This document shows, piece after piece, positions 27,101-33,602 of a DNA stretch of 64,000 bases. The notes beneath the pieces were generated by a model, which ran no database searches, was not told where the DNA came from, and worked only from the letters and a program-made list of their open reading frames with translations. Source of the stretch: AP-15 sp963747735 (lineage in GTDB: Bacteria; Pseudomonadota; Alphaproteobacteria; ATCC43930; CGMCC-115725); the NCBI GenBank assembly GCA_963747735.1, contig CAVVGE010000006.1, forward strand, positions 434,001-498,000. The letters are read 5' to 3'. Both the position numbers and the translations under genes were made by a program. Every line of letters begins with the position of its first letter. Positions within the stretch are counted from its first letter, which is position 1.

Positions 27101-28592
27101 TTCTTTCCGGATCGTTGCCGAATGCCGCCAGACGGTGCGGGTGAAGATCGCGGCCGCGGGCGGCGGCGCGCAGCAAAGCCGGAGTCTCGTCCGGCGGTGT
27201 CTCGGCGAGGGTGCGCCGCCAATTGCGCGCCAGCTCGCGGAGCGACGCTGCGGACCGGGCCGAGATCACCAGCGGCGGCATCGCGGAGGAGGCCGGCATC
27301 GGCGCGTCGCGCGCTGGTGCAGCGGCGAGGACCGCATGTGCATTGGTGCCGCCGAATCCGAACGCATTGACCCCGGCGCAGCACGCTTCTCCGCCGATGA
27401 TCGCCTCGGGCTCTCGCACCACGCGCAAGTTCAGCGTCTCGAACGGGATCCGCGGGTTCGGGGTGTCGCAATGCAGGCTCGGCGGCAGCACCCCATGCTC
27501 AAGGGCCAAAACCGTTTTTAAAAGGCCGGCGATCCCCGAAGCCGGCTCCAAGTGCCCGATATTGGTCTTGACCGAGCCGATCGGCAGCGGCTCCGACCGG
27601 CTCCGGCCGAGGGCTTGGCCGACTGCGGCGGCCTCGATCGGGTCGCCGGCCGGTGTGCCGGTGCCGTGCATCTCGAAAAAAGCGAGGCGGTCGGCGGCGA
27701 TGCCGGCCTGCGCATAAACCGAGCGCAGCAACCCCGTCTGCGCCGCCTCGCTGGGCAACGAGACGCCGATGGTGCGTCCGTCGGAATTGACCCCCGTGCC
27801 GAGGATCACGCCGCGGACCGGGTCGCCGTCGGCGAGCGCGGCGGCGAGCGGCTTGAGCAAGACGACCCCGCCGCCCTCGCCGCGCACATAGCCGTCGGCG
27901 CGCTCGTCAAAGGCAAAGCAGCGGCCGCGCGGCGACAACATCGAGGCGCGGCAGAAGCCGACAAACGGATAGGGTGCCAGCAGCAGGTTGACGCCGCCGA
28001 CGACGGCGCTGCCGATCCGTCCGCTGCGAATGGCCTCGCACGCCTGGTGCAGAGCGACGAGCGAGGACGAGCAGGCGGTATCGACGACCAGGCTCGGCCC
28101 CCGCAAATCAAAGACATAAGAAATGCGGTTGGCCAGAATGCTCAGCGTGTTGCCGGTCATGAAATAGGCGTCGGCGCCGGCCGGGTCGCCGAGCCGCAGA
28201 TCGGAATAATCGGTCGCCGAGGCGCCGATATAGACGCCCGTTTCGGTGCCGGCGAGACGGCTCGCCGGTATGCCGGCGCTCTCGACCGCGTGCCAGACGA
28301 GCTCCAGCAGCAGCCGCTGCTGCGGGTCCATTTGCGCCGCCTCGCGCGGCGAAATCCCGAAAAAAGCCGGCTCGAACAAGTCGATGCCGGAGATCAGCCC
28401 GGCCGACCAGGTATAGCTCTTGCCGCTTTCGGTGCGCTCCGGATGATAAAAACGGCGCGTCGACCATCGCTGCCGGTCGATCTCGGAGACCGCATCGCCG
28501 CCGGTTTCCAGCAGACGCCAGAAGCCATCGAGATCGTCGGCCCCGGGAAAGCGGCACGAAGCGCCGACGATCGCGATCGCTGCGTCATCCAT
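21183..28592 (-). CDS. Single-module reducing type I polyketide synthase (KS-AT-DH-MT-ER-KR-ACP)
   Basis: A 2469-residue cytoplasmic synthase. Domains in order: KS about 1-425 (Cys174 in DTACSSSL, His309 in HGTGTPAGDP, His347 in NIGHLEPASG); AT about 520-815 (Ser617 in GHSVGE, FAFH at 717-720 pointing to malonyl-CoA); DH about 885-1170 (His917 in DHAVEGVPVLP, Asp1086 in LIDGALQ); methyltransferase-like about 1340-1545; ER about 1755-2065 (HAAAGGVGLAA); KR about 2085-2265 (GGLSGFG, Ser2218/2219, Tyr2232); ACP about 2345-2430 (Ser2392 in GMDSLMAVEL). The set is that of an iterative, fully reducing synthase. The methyltransferase motif I reads LELGADSGTT instead of the usual ExGxGTGG, so C-methylation may be lost. 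There is no thioesterase or reductase domain at the end. The oxoamine synthase follows 4 bp later. Confidence 0.95.
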   Translation of the reverse strand: MDDAAIAIVGASCRFPGADDLDGFWRLLETGGDAVSEIDRQRWSTRRFYHPERTESGKSYTWSAGLISGIDLFEPAFFGISPREAAQMDPQQRLLLELVWHAVESAGIPASRLAGTETGVYIGASATDYSDLRLGDPAGADAYFMTGNTLSILANRISYVFDLRGPSLVVDTACSSSLVALHQACEAIRSGRIGSAVVGGVNLLLAPYPFVGFCRASMLSPRGRCFAFDERADGYVRGEGGGVVLLKPLAAALADGDPVRGVILGTGVNSDGRTIGVSLPSEAAQTGLLRSVYAQAGIAADRLAFFEMHGTGTPAGDPIEAAAVGQALGRSRSEPLPIGSVKTNIGHLEPASGIAGLLKTVLALEHGVLPPSLHCDTPNPRIPFETLNLRVVREPEAIIGGEACCAGVNAFGFGGTNAHAVLAAAPARDAPMPASSAMPPLVISARSAASLRELARNWRRTLAETPPDETPALLRAAARGRDLHPHRLAAFGNDPERTAALLASYLDDATHAGIVAGGAAADGKLGFVFSGNGAQFAGMGQGAWRANAAFRAAVAEVDSVVGPQLGWSVGELIDAGVVADGVARADIAQPLLFTIQVGIVETLRGLGIVASGFLGHSVGEIAAAWAAGALTLADAARVVVWRSRNQERTRGSGRMAALALAADAARELLAELDSPAEIAALNSTRSLTISAPCAEIERLAAEARRRNLWFRPLDLDFAFHSREMEPIREDLLTSLEGLQSRVPRARLVSTVTGAAVEDELLGAEHWWRNIRYPVRFAEAAGNLVGEGYRIFLEIGPSPVLQSYLRDALRTAGAQGQVLASLARAQDEADPFPQIAARCWVAGYDLTAGAMFDGPAEPRGLPLYPWQRERFWFDETTEAVPLANPRFDHPLLGFRQPGESPSWSNHIDRHVLPWIADHAVEGVPVLPAAAILEIGLAAARWRWPDAAVLEARDVEVRRPLPFEPGHMRQLHTAIGADGGDWELASRQRLSTEPATLHAVGRIAAGEEAEPVLRWPEARPGRKTPERKTIAADALYRLAEQAGLYYGPRFRTVTGVEITGCDGAIVDLDPAPIGEPLDQYLLHPALIDGALQGLLGLLAARPRPTDGASFLPWRFGRVRVLAPFGRAARRARLRLTRIGVRSATADIALFDGAGDLVAELCDCSLRRVELSRRAPPEQRTLRVDLVPAPLDTFDATGVFERVAAALPHLAAKRKAEPARREQAALLDALAAAIGLQAMRALAPPGRSFRLGELVASGRLAANSTALAECLLRLMERLGAAAEINSEWRIGPASELPEASEIWRLLLAEAPDLAAELALLAASAEQLPKVLADGPQSAAAAPSPMTEHLLHASPASTAGIALIVDALGAIAEGWPRSRPLRILELGADSGTTRAVLDRLAQTDAAIAYLAASADPGAMARLLPLADSFAGVSVGHWSPDAGIDALDGAPFDVIVAISACTRLRLDRRAMADLSKLLAPGGVLVAAEPEPNAVWDIVFGQDAPWWQPASPLRTGQEWRAELTAAGFSAANALELPAVPWPIAIFWGSAPPGRSPLHVDPVEPASVVIVGRNRVSVGALEDRLAAAGHAVRTVQSGEAALAEASGGTAREVVLFLGGENDPQDAAAAAAREIAALARHAMAAAQRGAALWVVTCDAQQATLAKAAAIGAALWGLGRVLANEVPQLSLRLLDLCNTAGASERAGQVVAELAADSAETEIVWTPQGRHVPRLRAGLPPHWAAPEDPLTLAAGRPGPDPLAWEPLPGRETGSDEVEIEVRAAGLNFRDLMWTMGLLPEEALIDGFAGPTLGLECAGIVRSIGSAAEGLAVGDRVMAFAPAALSTRVVTSAAAVTRIPQQTSFAEAATIPVAFVTAIYALRHLAQLAAGEHVLIHAAAGGVGLAAIQYAKHCGAVVIATAGSAVKRAFLRLAGADHVLDSRSLAFADAVQEITAGRGVDVVLNSLSGEAMERSLEVLKPFGRFLELGKRDLYLNRRVHLRPLRHNISYFAIDIDQLPLQRPELARALLAEISAALGDGSIRPLAHRVFSFGQIDDAFRLMQASGHIGKIVLMPMANAGVRRAAPCEFSARRDGTYLVAGGLSGFGFEAARWLAARGAGSIALVGRRGNETPGCRARVRELEAMGAGVRVYRADIADRDLMATALDQIRAEGPPLRGIVHAAAVVDDGLAADIEASRALPVLHAKLGGALALDALTGDDPIELFWLFSSATTLLGAPGQGVYVAANMALEAIARRRRAEGKPALAVGWGPIADAGYLAARPEARDALGRRLGARPMPAAHALDGIPALAASGLATAGFADTGWTDARRHLPILGAPLFSDIRGRASSSASDDSLAERLASLDPEAAQTLLKTVVAAEVAAILRLPAEEVDPARPLSQMGMDSLMAVELRLALESRLHVDLPLMSLAEGTSVLSIAERLAGAVRTGGEGAEVIALAARYEAIDEARSAASELDANPVAAE

Positions 28593-28938
28593 GGCGCGCC
28601 GGCGAGGTCATCTCGTTCAACGACCGCACGGGGTCCGATCGGTCGGGACGGGAGGCGGCCGCGAAGCTTACACCGCAGCAACCACCGGCTTCGACGCAAC
28701 CCCTCAGCATCGCCATCCCGGCGAGCCCGCAATTGCGCCGCCGCATCCGGCCACCACATTCCCCCATGCGAGCCTCGCCCTCGACACCCGCGCGCAATCT
28801 CTCCGTTGCCGGATTTTCGCCCGCGTCCACCGCGATTGTCCTCGTTGAAGATCGCCGCGATGTCAACCGCGTCGCGCCGGCTGCAGCCTCGGCGCGGCAA
28901 CCATTGCGCCAAAAATCCGTCAATATATTACGGCTCGA
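28593..28938 (-). promoter_or_regulatory. Gap upstream of the polyketide synthase gene
   Basis: This 346-bp stretch separates the dioxygenase-like gene stop from the synthase start on the minus strand and probably contains a promoter for the synthase. A minus-strand frame of 112 codons (28585-28923) runs through it, but its Arg/Ala/Gly-rich translation shows no domain. The AT-rich patch near 28913-28935 (CGTCAATATATTACGG) is the most promoter-like spot. I see no operator. Confidence 0.35.
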
Positions 28939-30003
28939 TCAACCCTGCCCGATGGTTAAATCGGGCGTGGCGAGCGCTGTGGAGACCCCCTCGGGCCGCC
29001 ACGGATTGCGACCGAGGCGGAGCCGCTCCAGAGCATCGAGGATCGACCAGTGCAATGGCACCGCGCGGCCTTTCACCAACGGCATCGCCGCCGGATCGAG
29101 GCCGAGCCACGGCAGAAACGGGTTGCGGCGGCCATACGCCCAGATTTCGAGGCGCGCGGAGGGGCCCGCCGACATCCCGCGCGCGTGAAACCCGAGCGTG
29201 TCGGCGACGATCAGCGTGTTTTGCGGCACCGCGAACACCCGAGGCTCATCAAAGCCCAGGCGCCGCACCGCCGCCGGAGTGATCCGCAACGACCCGTGCG
29301 CCGATTCGGGATCCGGGTCTTGCGCGGCGCCGAGCGAGGCGCGCCGCTCCCAGGCGAGGCGCCGCCGGGTCATCCGGTGCGAGCCGGGCACATAGACGAA
29401 GGCGCCCTGTTCCGCGCTCACATCGGTCAAGAAGAACCACGCCTTCACCGAAGAGTGAAAGGTGTCGGCGTGGAGGTCGGTTTGCGGGTCGCGCCGCGCT
29501 GGCAGCACCTGGGCAAAGATCGTCTGGATGTAGACCAGCGGCTCGAGCCGGGACGAGCCGACATATCGGACGAGGCCCAGCCATTGCGGACTCTCGACCA
29601 CCGCCCGCAGCGCCGGCAGCGACGCCAGCACCTTTTTGTCCAGAGGAATGCGCCGGGTCATGGCATCGCCCTGGATCTGCCGGCGTGCCGGCGCGGAGAG
29701 CGCCACGACCTGCTCTTTCAGCGCGCGGTAGTCGGCGGCGGGCAGAAAATCGCGCTTGACGATAAACCCGTCACGCCGAAAAGCGCTGCGGTCTTCGTCG
29801 CCGACGAGCGCGCCCAGCCGCTCGCGCCGCCATTCGGTCATGCGCTGGGCCAGCCGGATGCGGGCGAGGTGCAAGCCGGCGCGGTTCAGACGCGGGCTGC
29901 CGATGATCGGGTTGTCGCAAAAGGATTTGGCACCCGTTGCCACTGCCGCGACATGGATCGGCGCCAACAGCCAGGAGAGTGGGCGCCGACCGGCCATCGT
30001 CAC
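28939..30003 (-). CDS. Phytanoyl-CoA dioxygenase-like Fe(II)/2-oxoglutarate oxygenase
   Basis: A 354-residue non-haem iron oxygenase, expected to hydroxylate an acyl chain or small molecule using O2 and 2-oxoglutarate. The facial triad is visible: His178 and Asp180 in HADTFHSSVKAWFFL, His273 in LGFHARG; Arg284 in ARLEIWAY is the probable 2-oxoglutarate ligand. The stretch SAEQGAFVYVPGSHRMT is typical of the PhyH family. About 60 N-terminal residues are not part of the core. Its start overlaps the Ldh2-family gene stop by four bases (ATGA). Its position ahead of the polyketide synthase suggests it hydroxylates that product, but this is inferred. Confidence 0.88.
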   Translation of the reverse strand: MTMAGRRPLSWLLAPIHVAAVATGAKSFCDNPIIGSPRLNRAGLHLARIRLAQRMTEWRRERLGALVGDEDRSAFRRDGFIVKRDFLPAADYRALKEQVVALSAPARRQIQGDAMTRRIPLDKKVLASLPALRAVVESPQWLGLVRYVGSSRLEPLVYIQTIFAQVLPARRDPQTDLHADTFHSSVKAWFFLTDVSAEQGAFVYVPGSHRMTRRRLAWERRASLGAAQDPDPESAHGSLRITPAAVRRLGFDEPRVFAVPQNTLIVADTLGFHARGMSAGPSARLEIWAYGRRNPFLPWLGLDPAAMPLVKGRAVPLHWSILDALERLRLGRNPWRPEGVSTALATPDLTIGQG

Positions 30004-31004
30004 GCGGCGAGCGCGGCGAGAGCGTCGTAGACCAGGCGGTCCATCTCGATGCCTTCGCGCAGCAGCCGCTCGCGGCTGCGGAAGCCGCGCTCGCCCGGGA
30101 TGCGGATTTCATCGACGCCGGGCTGGCGGGGGACCGCCTTTACCCGGTCGATCAGCGCCGCAACGTCTCGCTTGAGCTCGTCGAGCGGCACCAGCAGGTC
30201 GGGCTTGATGACGACGAACAGGTACCCGTCATCCTTGTCCGGGTCCATCGCCGAGCCGGCGAGGACGCCCAGCGCCTGCACCATAAAGGCGAGCCCGAAC
30301 CCCTTGTAGCCGCCGAACGGCAGCAGCGCCCCTTCGCGTGCGCTCTTCGGGTCGCGGGTCGCCCGGCCGTCGCGGTCGACCGCCACCCCCTCGGGGAGGA
30401 GCTGGCCCAGCCGCTCGCGCAAAGCAAGCTCGGTGCCCATAAAGGCCGAGGTGCCCATGTCGAGCACCACCGGCCCGCGCGCCGAAGGCAGCCCGAAAGC
30501 GATCGGGTTGGTGCCGAGCGCCGGGCCCGCGCCGCCAAAGGGCGCGACGTGGCGTGCCGAGCTCGCGGTATGGATGCCGACGAGCCCCGCCTGCGCGATC
30601 ATCTCGCAATAATAGGCGCTGCGCCCGCTCATCCAGCTGTTGGTGGCGCCGACGACCGCCACGCCGTGCGCCGCAGCCTTTTCGATCGCAGCGCGGGCGG
30701 CGTGATACATGACCAGCATGCCGACATTGTTGCCGCCATCCAGCATGACCGAGGCTGCGGTCTCGCGGATCACGCGGATCGGCTGGCGCGGGCGCTTGAA
30801 GCGGCGGTGCTCGGGGATGTTCAGGAGCTTTGCCAGCCCCGAATATTCGTAGCCGCAGAGGGCCGCGTCGATGACGTGGTCGGCGACGATGCGCGCCTCC
30901 TCGGCGTCGTAGCCGATGCCGCGCAACGCGCGTTCGCCATGCTCGCGCGCCTCGGCGACGCTCAGATGCACGCGGCCCGGTGCCATATTTTTGCTCTCAG
31001 CCAT
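30000..31004 (-). CDS. Malate/L-lactate dehydrogenase-family oxidoreductase (Ldh2)
   Basis: A 334-residue NAD(P)-dependent 2-hydroxyacid dehydrogenase of the Ldh2/YlbC/delta-1-piperideine-2-carboxylate reductase fold, different from Rossmann lactate dehydrogenases. Family marks are DGGNNVGMLVMYHAAR, GVAVVGATNSWMSGRSAYYCEMIA, GTNPIAFGLPS, VLDMGTSA, PFGGYKGFGLAFMVQALGVLAGS and the C-terminal IRIPGERGFRSRERLL. The usual catalytic His in the SxHxG loop (for example NSNHFG) is replaced by NSWMSG here, so substrate or chemistry may differ. It overlaps both neighbours (8 and 4 bp) in a three-gene coupled run. Confidence 0.88.
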   Translation of the reverse strand: MAESKNMAPGRVHLSVAEAREHGERALRGIGYDAEEARIVADHVIDAALCGYEYSGLAKLLNIPEHRRFKRPRQPIRVIRETAASVMLDGGNNVGMLVMYHAARAAIEKAAAHGVAVVGATNSWMSGRSAYYCEMIAQAGLVGIHTASSARHVAPFGGAGPALGTNPIAFGLPSARGPVVLDMGTSAFMGTELALRERLGQLLPEGVAVDRDGRATRDPKSAREGALLPFGGYKGFGLAFMVQALGVLAGSAMDPDKDDGYLFVVIKPDLLVPLDELKRDVAALIDRVKAVPRQPGVDEIRIPGERGFRSRERLLREGIEMDRLVYDALAALAA

Positions 31005-31917
31005 GCTCGACCCGGAACACCGCCTTGCCGGCGATCCGGCGGTCGCGCAATTCGGGGCCGATGCGCGCCAGATCGCGCCAGCCGCTTTCGACCAGCGCCA
31101 ATTTCAGCGAGCCCTCGGCAACGAGCGCGGCGAGGAGGGCGAGGTCCGGCGCGAACCGCTCCTCGGCTTCCGAGGTGAAATACGAAAAGCTCTGGATGCG
31201 GGCGTTCGGGTGCTCGGCAAAATCGCGGAAATTGATCGGTGTCGGCGCGCCCGAGGAATTGCCGAAGATGACGACCGTCCCCTTGGCCTCGACCCGCGTG
31301 ATCGCGGCGGCGAGCGAGGCCCCGCCGACGGCTTCGAGGACCAGCCCGAACCGGCCCTCGGCCTGCGCGATGTCATGCACGATCGTTTCGGCGCCGCGCA
31401 CATGCCGGCCGCGCTCGGCACTGCCGACGATCGCGGTCACATGCGCCCCGGAGCGGGCCGCGATCTGCACCGCCATATGACCGACGCCGCCGGCAGCACC
31501 GGTGACCAATACCCGCTTGCCGAGCAGCGGCGCGCCGTGGCGCAAGGTGCGCAACGCGGTCAGCCCGGCCACCGGCAGGGCCGCCGCCTCCTCGAAGCGG
31601 ACATTGTCGGCGATGACGGCGAGCCGGTGCGACGGGACGGCCACACGCTCGGCCCAGCCGGCATAGTCGCTCAGCGCCACGACCCGAGCACCCTCTTGCG
31701 GGCCGCTGCCGTCCGCCGCCGCCTCCAGCACCACGCCGCTGATGTCCTGGCCCGGTCGCCAGCCCTCGGGCCGCACCTGCATCAGGCGCACTTCGCCGCG
31801 GTTCAATGAGAAGGCATGCACCGCGATCAGCGCCTCATTCGCCGCCGGCGCAGGTTCCGGCACCTCGCGAACTTCGGCCGGCGCAGCACCGCCAGGGGTA
31901 TTGACGAGAGCGAGCAT
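30997..31917 (-). CDS. Zinc-less quinone-oxidoreductase-like alcohol dehydrogenase (MDR family)
   Basis: A 306-residue medium-chain dehydrogenase/reductase. It shows ALIAVHAFSLNRGEVRLMQ near the N-terminus, PVAGLTALRTLRHGAPLLGKRVLVTGAAGGVGHMAVQIAARSGAHVTAIVG (broken here for length in function: NADPH-binding GAAGGVG core) and no cysteine set for structural zinc. Such proteins reduce quinones or enones with NADPH. It is first in the coupled run with the Ldh2 and PhyH genes, and its ATG is preceded by GGGAGACAG. Whether it serves the polyketide pathway is unknown. Confidence 0.88.
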   Translation of the reverse strand: MLALVNTPGGAAPAEVREVPEPAPAANEALIAVHAFSLNRGEVRLMQVRPEGWRPGQDISGVVLEAAADGSGPQEGARVVALSDYAGWAERVAVPSHRLAVIADNVRFEEAAALPVAGLTALRTLRHGAPLLGKRVLVTGAAGGVGHMAVQIAARSGAHVTAIVGSAERGRHVRGAETIVHDIAQAEGRFGLVLEAVGGASLAAAITRVEAKGTVVIFGNSSGAPTPINFRDFAEHPNARIQSFSYFTSEAEERFAPDLALLAALVAEGSLKLALVESGWRDLARIGPELRDRRIAGKAVFRVEHG

Positions 31918-32151
31918 CGGCTGTCTCCCTACGATTGGCCCTCACCTTCGGATCGGGCCACGATCATATGTCTTACGCAAACATGGTGGTCGGATTGGCG
32001 CTGCGCTGCTTCTTGGCCTGTATGCCTTCTCAGGCTCTGCCATCGCCATCCGATTTCGAAGCATCATCGAACACGGTCTCGTCCTCGCTGTCTCCGGTCT
32101 CAAGCGGCTTCGGTGTAGCGTTGCTTTTGTGGGGTCGGCTTGTCGCTCCTT
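31918..32151. other. Intergenic gap, probable promoter of the oxidoreductase run
   Basis: These 234 bp lie between the PIN-protein stop and the oxidoreductase start, both on the minus strand. Base composition is lower in G+C than the neighbours. I see no gene, repeat or clear hairpin; the gap probably holds the promoter for the run 31917 to 28939. Confidence 0.4.
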
Positions 32152-32736
32152 TCACGTGCCGGGCAGCGTCGGCGACGGGTGGATCGGGCGCGCGCGGGCA
32201 AGGTCAATAACAGGCTTTGCGATTCGCATCTCTTCGGCAGAGAACCCCTCGCACCATTCTTGATACGACAAGAGCGGGACCGATCTGCCTTCGGGCCCGC
32301 GGCGACGGCCATCGTCGAATGTATGAAAGGCATTGATCAGAATGCCAAGCGCCTCGTTGAGGTAGATGCAGCTCCCGAGCATGATGGCATCAGGCGTTGC
32401 TAAGCGGCGGCTTGTAGACGCTCCCTTCCTGTACGGCAGGTCCCGCAACCTGCCGGCGATCTGCGTCACGTTTGGAGACGCATCGACGATGATGATCGCG
32501 CCCTGGAAGTCATCCACGAAATCTTGAAACGAGCCGCCCCCCACTTTCATCGAACTCGGCAAAATCTCGGCAAAGACGATGGATGACGTGTAGATTTGAT
32601 GCTTTCCCTCACGGGCTTCGGTGAGGTATTGCGCGATATTGTTCACGTCATACGCGATGTGCTGGTTCCGCAGAAAAGCTATGAATACGTTAGAGTCCCA
32701 GAATAGATTTGAGGACGCGGGTGCGCTCAGCACCAT
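32152..32736 (-). CDS. PIN-domain protein, VapC-like
   Basis: A 194-residue protein with a PIN nuclease pattern: Asp14 in LFWDSNVFIAFLRN, an acidic SIVFAEIL, LATPDAIMLGSCIYLNEALG carrying the third acidic position, and TFDDG near the fourth. PIN proteins are Mg-dependent RNases, often toxins. The C-terminal 50 residues extend beyond a typical VapC (about 130-140 residues). Its start overlaps the stop of a 269-residue unknown gene by 10 bp, placing it second in a two-gene unit where an antitoxin would be expected first. Codon use looks less G+C-biased than the surroundings, which hints at transfer. Confidence 0.75.
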   Translation of the reverse strand: MVLSAPASSNLFWDSNVFIAFLRNQHIAYDVNNIAQYLTEAREGKHQIYTSSIVFAEILPSSMKVGGGSFQDFVDDFQGAIIIVDASPNVTQIAGRLRDLPYRKGASTSRRLATPDAIMLGSCIYLNEALGILINAFHTFDDGRRRGPEGRSVPLLSYQEWCEGFSAEEMRIAKPVIDLARARPIHPSPTLPGT

Positions 32737-33536
32737 TCGTTCTCCTCCGCGTCGGCATCGGGCACAGAGGCGAAAGTGCCGCGCCAGCGCAGTAGGTCCG
32801 GTTGTTCATTGGCAATCCGAATCGCCGCAACATCGATGCGGGTCGGTAGCTGTTGCTCGCCGTCGTAGTGGGCGGTTCCTTCGATGACCACGCGTTTGCC
32901 GAACGCCCGGCGGGCTTCGGGGACGCGATCCTTGTCCATAACGCAGTCGACCTCGACCCCCGCGGCCAAAATCAGCTTGCCGCGCAAAATCCGGCCCCGA
33001 TTGTCGATTTCTTGCAGGTCTCCATCGAAGCTGCCGATCGCTCGACCGCGATAATACCGATCGGGCAAGCCTTCGGGGCCGGCGGCAAGCATTTGATTGG
33101 CTGCTTCGGATTGCCGCGCCAGAAAGTCATCAATGCGGATCACGTTGTCGTCAGCAAAGGTCAACTCGGCGTGGGAAAACAATTCGAGCACACCCGCGCT
33201 CAGCTTTCCAATTTGATGGACAAGCTTTTCCGAGAAGCGGGTGACGGCCAGATCCCCGTTGTAGACCGCGCTGGCGACCTGCTCGTAAACCGCGATGCTC
33301 GAATACAGCGGACGGTTGTGCGCCCGCTGCTTTTCTCTGATTGTCGCCGCCGCACTCCCGGCGCTGAGCGCGATAATTATGTAGCTGTGCGCGAGCTTGC
33401 CATTGGCAAAGCGGTCCGCTTGCCGCAGACCCTTGATGAGCGTCAGCAGCTTTTGCGCAAAAACGTCGGCGCGGACGCTTTTCGCGTCCACGTCGAGGCC
33501 GTGCACTGTAAAGGCAGCTTCGTCACGCCTCGGCAT
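32727..33536 (-). CDS. Hypothetical 269-residue partner of the PIN protein
   Basis: I do not recognise a family with certainty. The N-terminal two thirds look alpha-helical and soluble (residues 1-160, with VFAQKLLTLIKGLRQADRF and SYIIIALSAGSAAATIREKQRA). The C-terminal third alternates short strands: YRGRAIGSFDGDLQEID, RILRGKLILAAGVEVDCVMD, AFGKRVVIEGTAHYDGEQQLP. This looks like a small beta-barrel or wing. No signal peptide or helix-turn-helix is obvious. It precedes and overlaps the PIN gene, so it may bind and restrain it. It is far larger than usual VapB antitoxins (70-90 residues). Confidence 0.7.
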   Translation of the reverse strand: MPRRDEAAFTVHGLDVDAKSVRADVFAQKLLTLIKGLRQADRFANGKLAHSYIIIALSAGSAAATIREKQRAHNRPLYSSIAVYEQVASAVYNGDLAVTRFSEKLVHQIGKLSAGVLELFSHAELTFADDNVIRIDDFLARQSEAANQMLAAGPEGLPDRYYRGRAIGSFDGDLQEIDNRGRILRGKLILAAGVEVDCVMDKDRVPEARRAFGKRVVIEGTAHYDGEQQLPTRIDVAAIRIANEQPDLLRWRGTFASVPDADAEENEWC

Positions 33537-33602
33537 TCCGGTCCGCTCCGGTAGCTGACCGGTACGTTGGCCTCGGACTTTTTGCTACTTCCGTCACGGG
33601 AG

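Noticed and set aside
28585..28923. 112-codon minus-strand frame before the PKS
   Set aside because: No recognisable domain, low-complexity Arg/Ala/Gly composition and an overlap with the PKS start. Kept only as a note in the gap entry.
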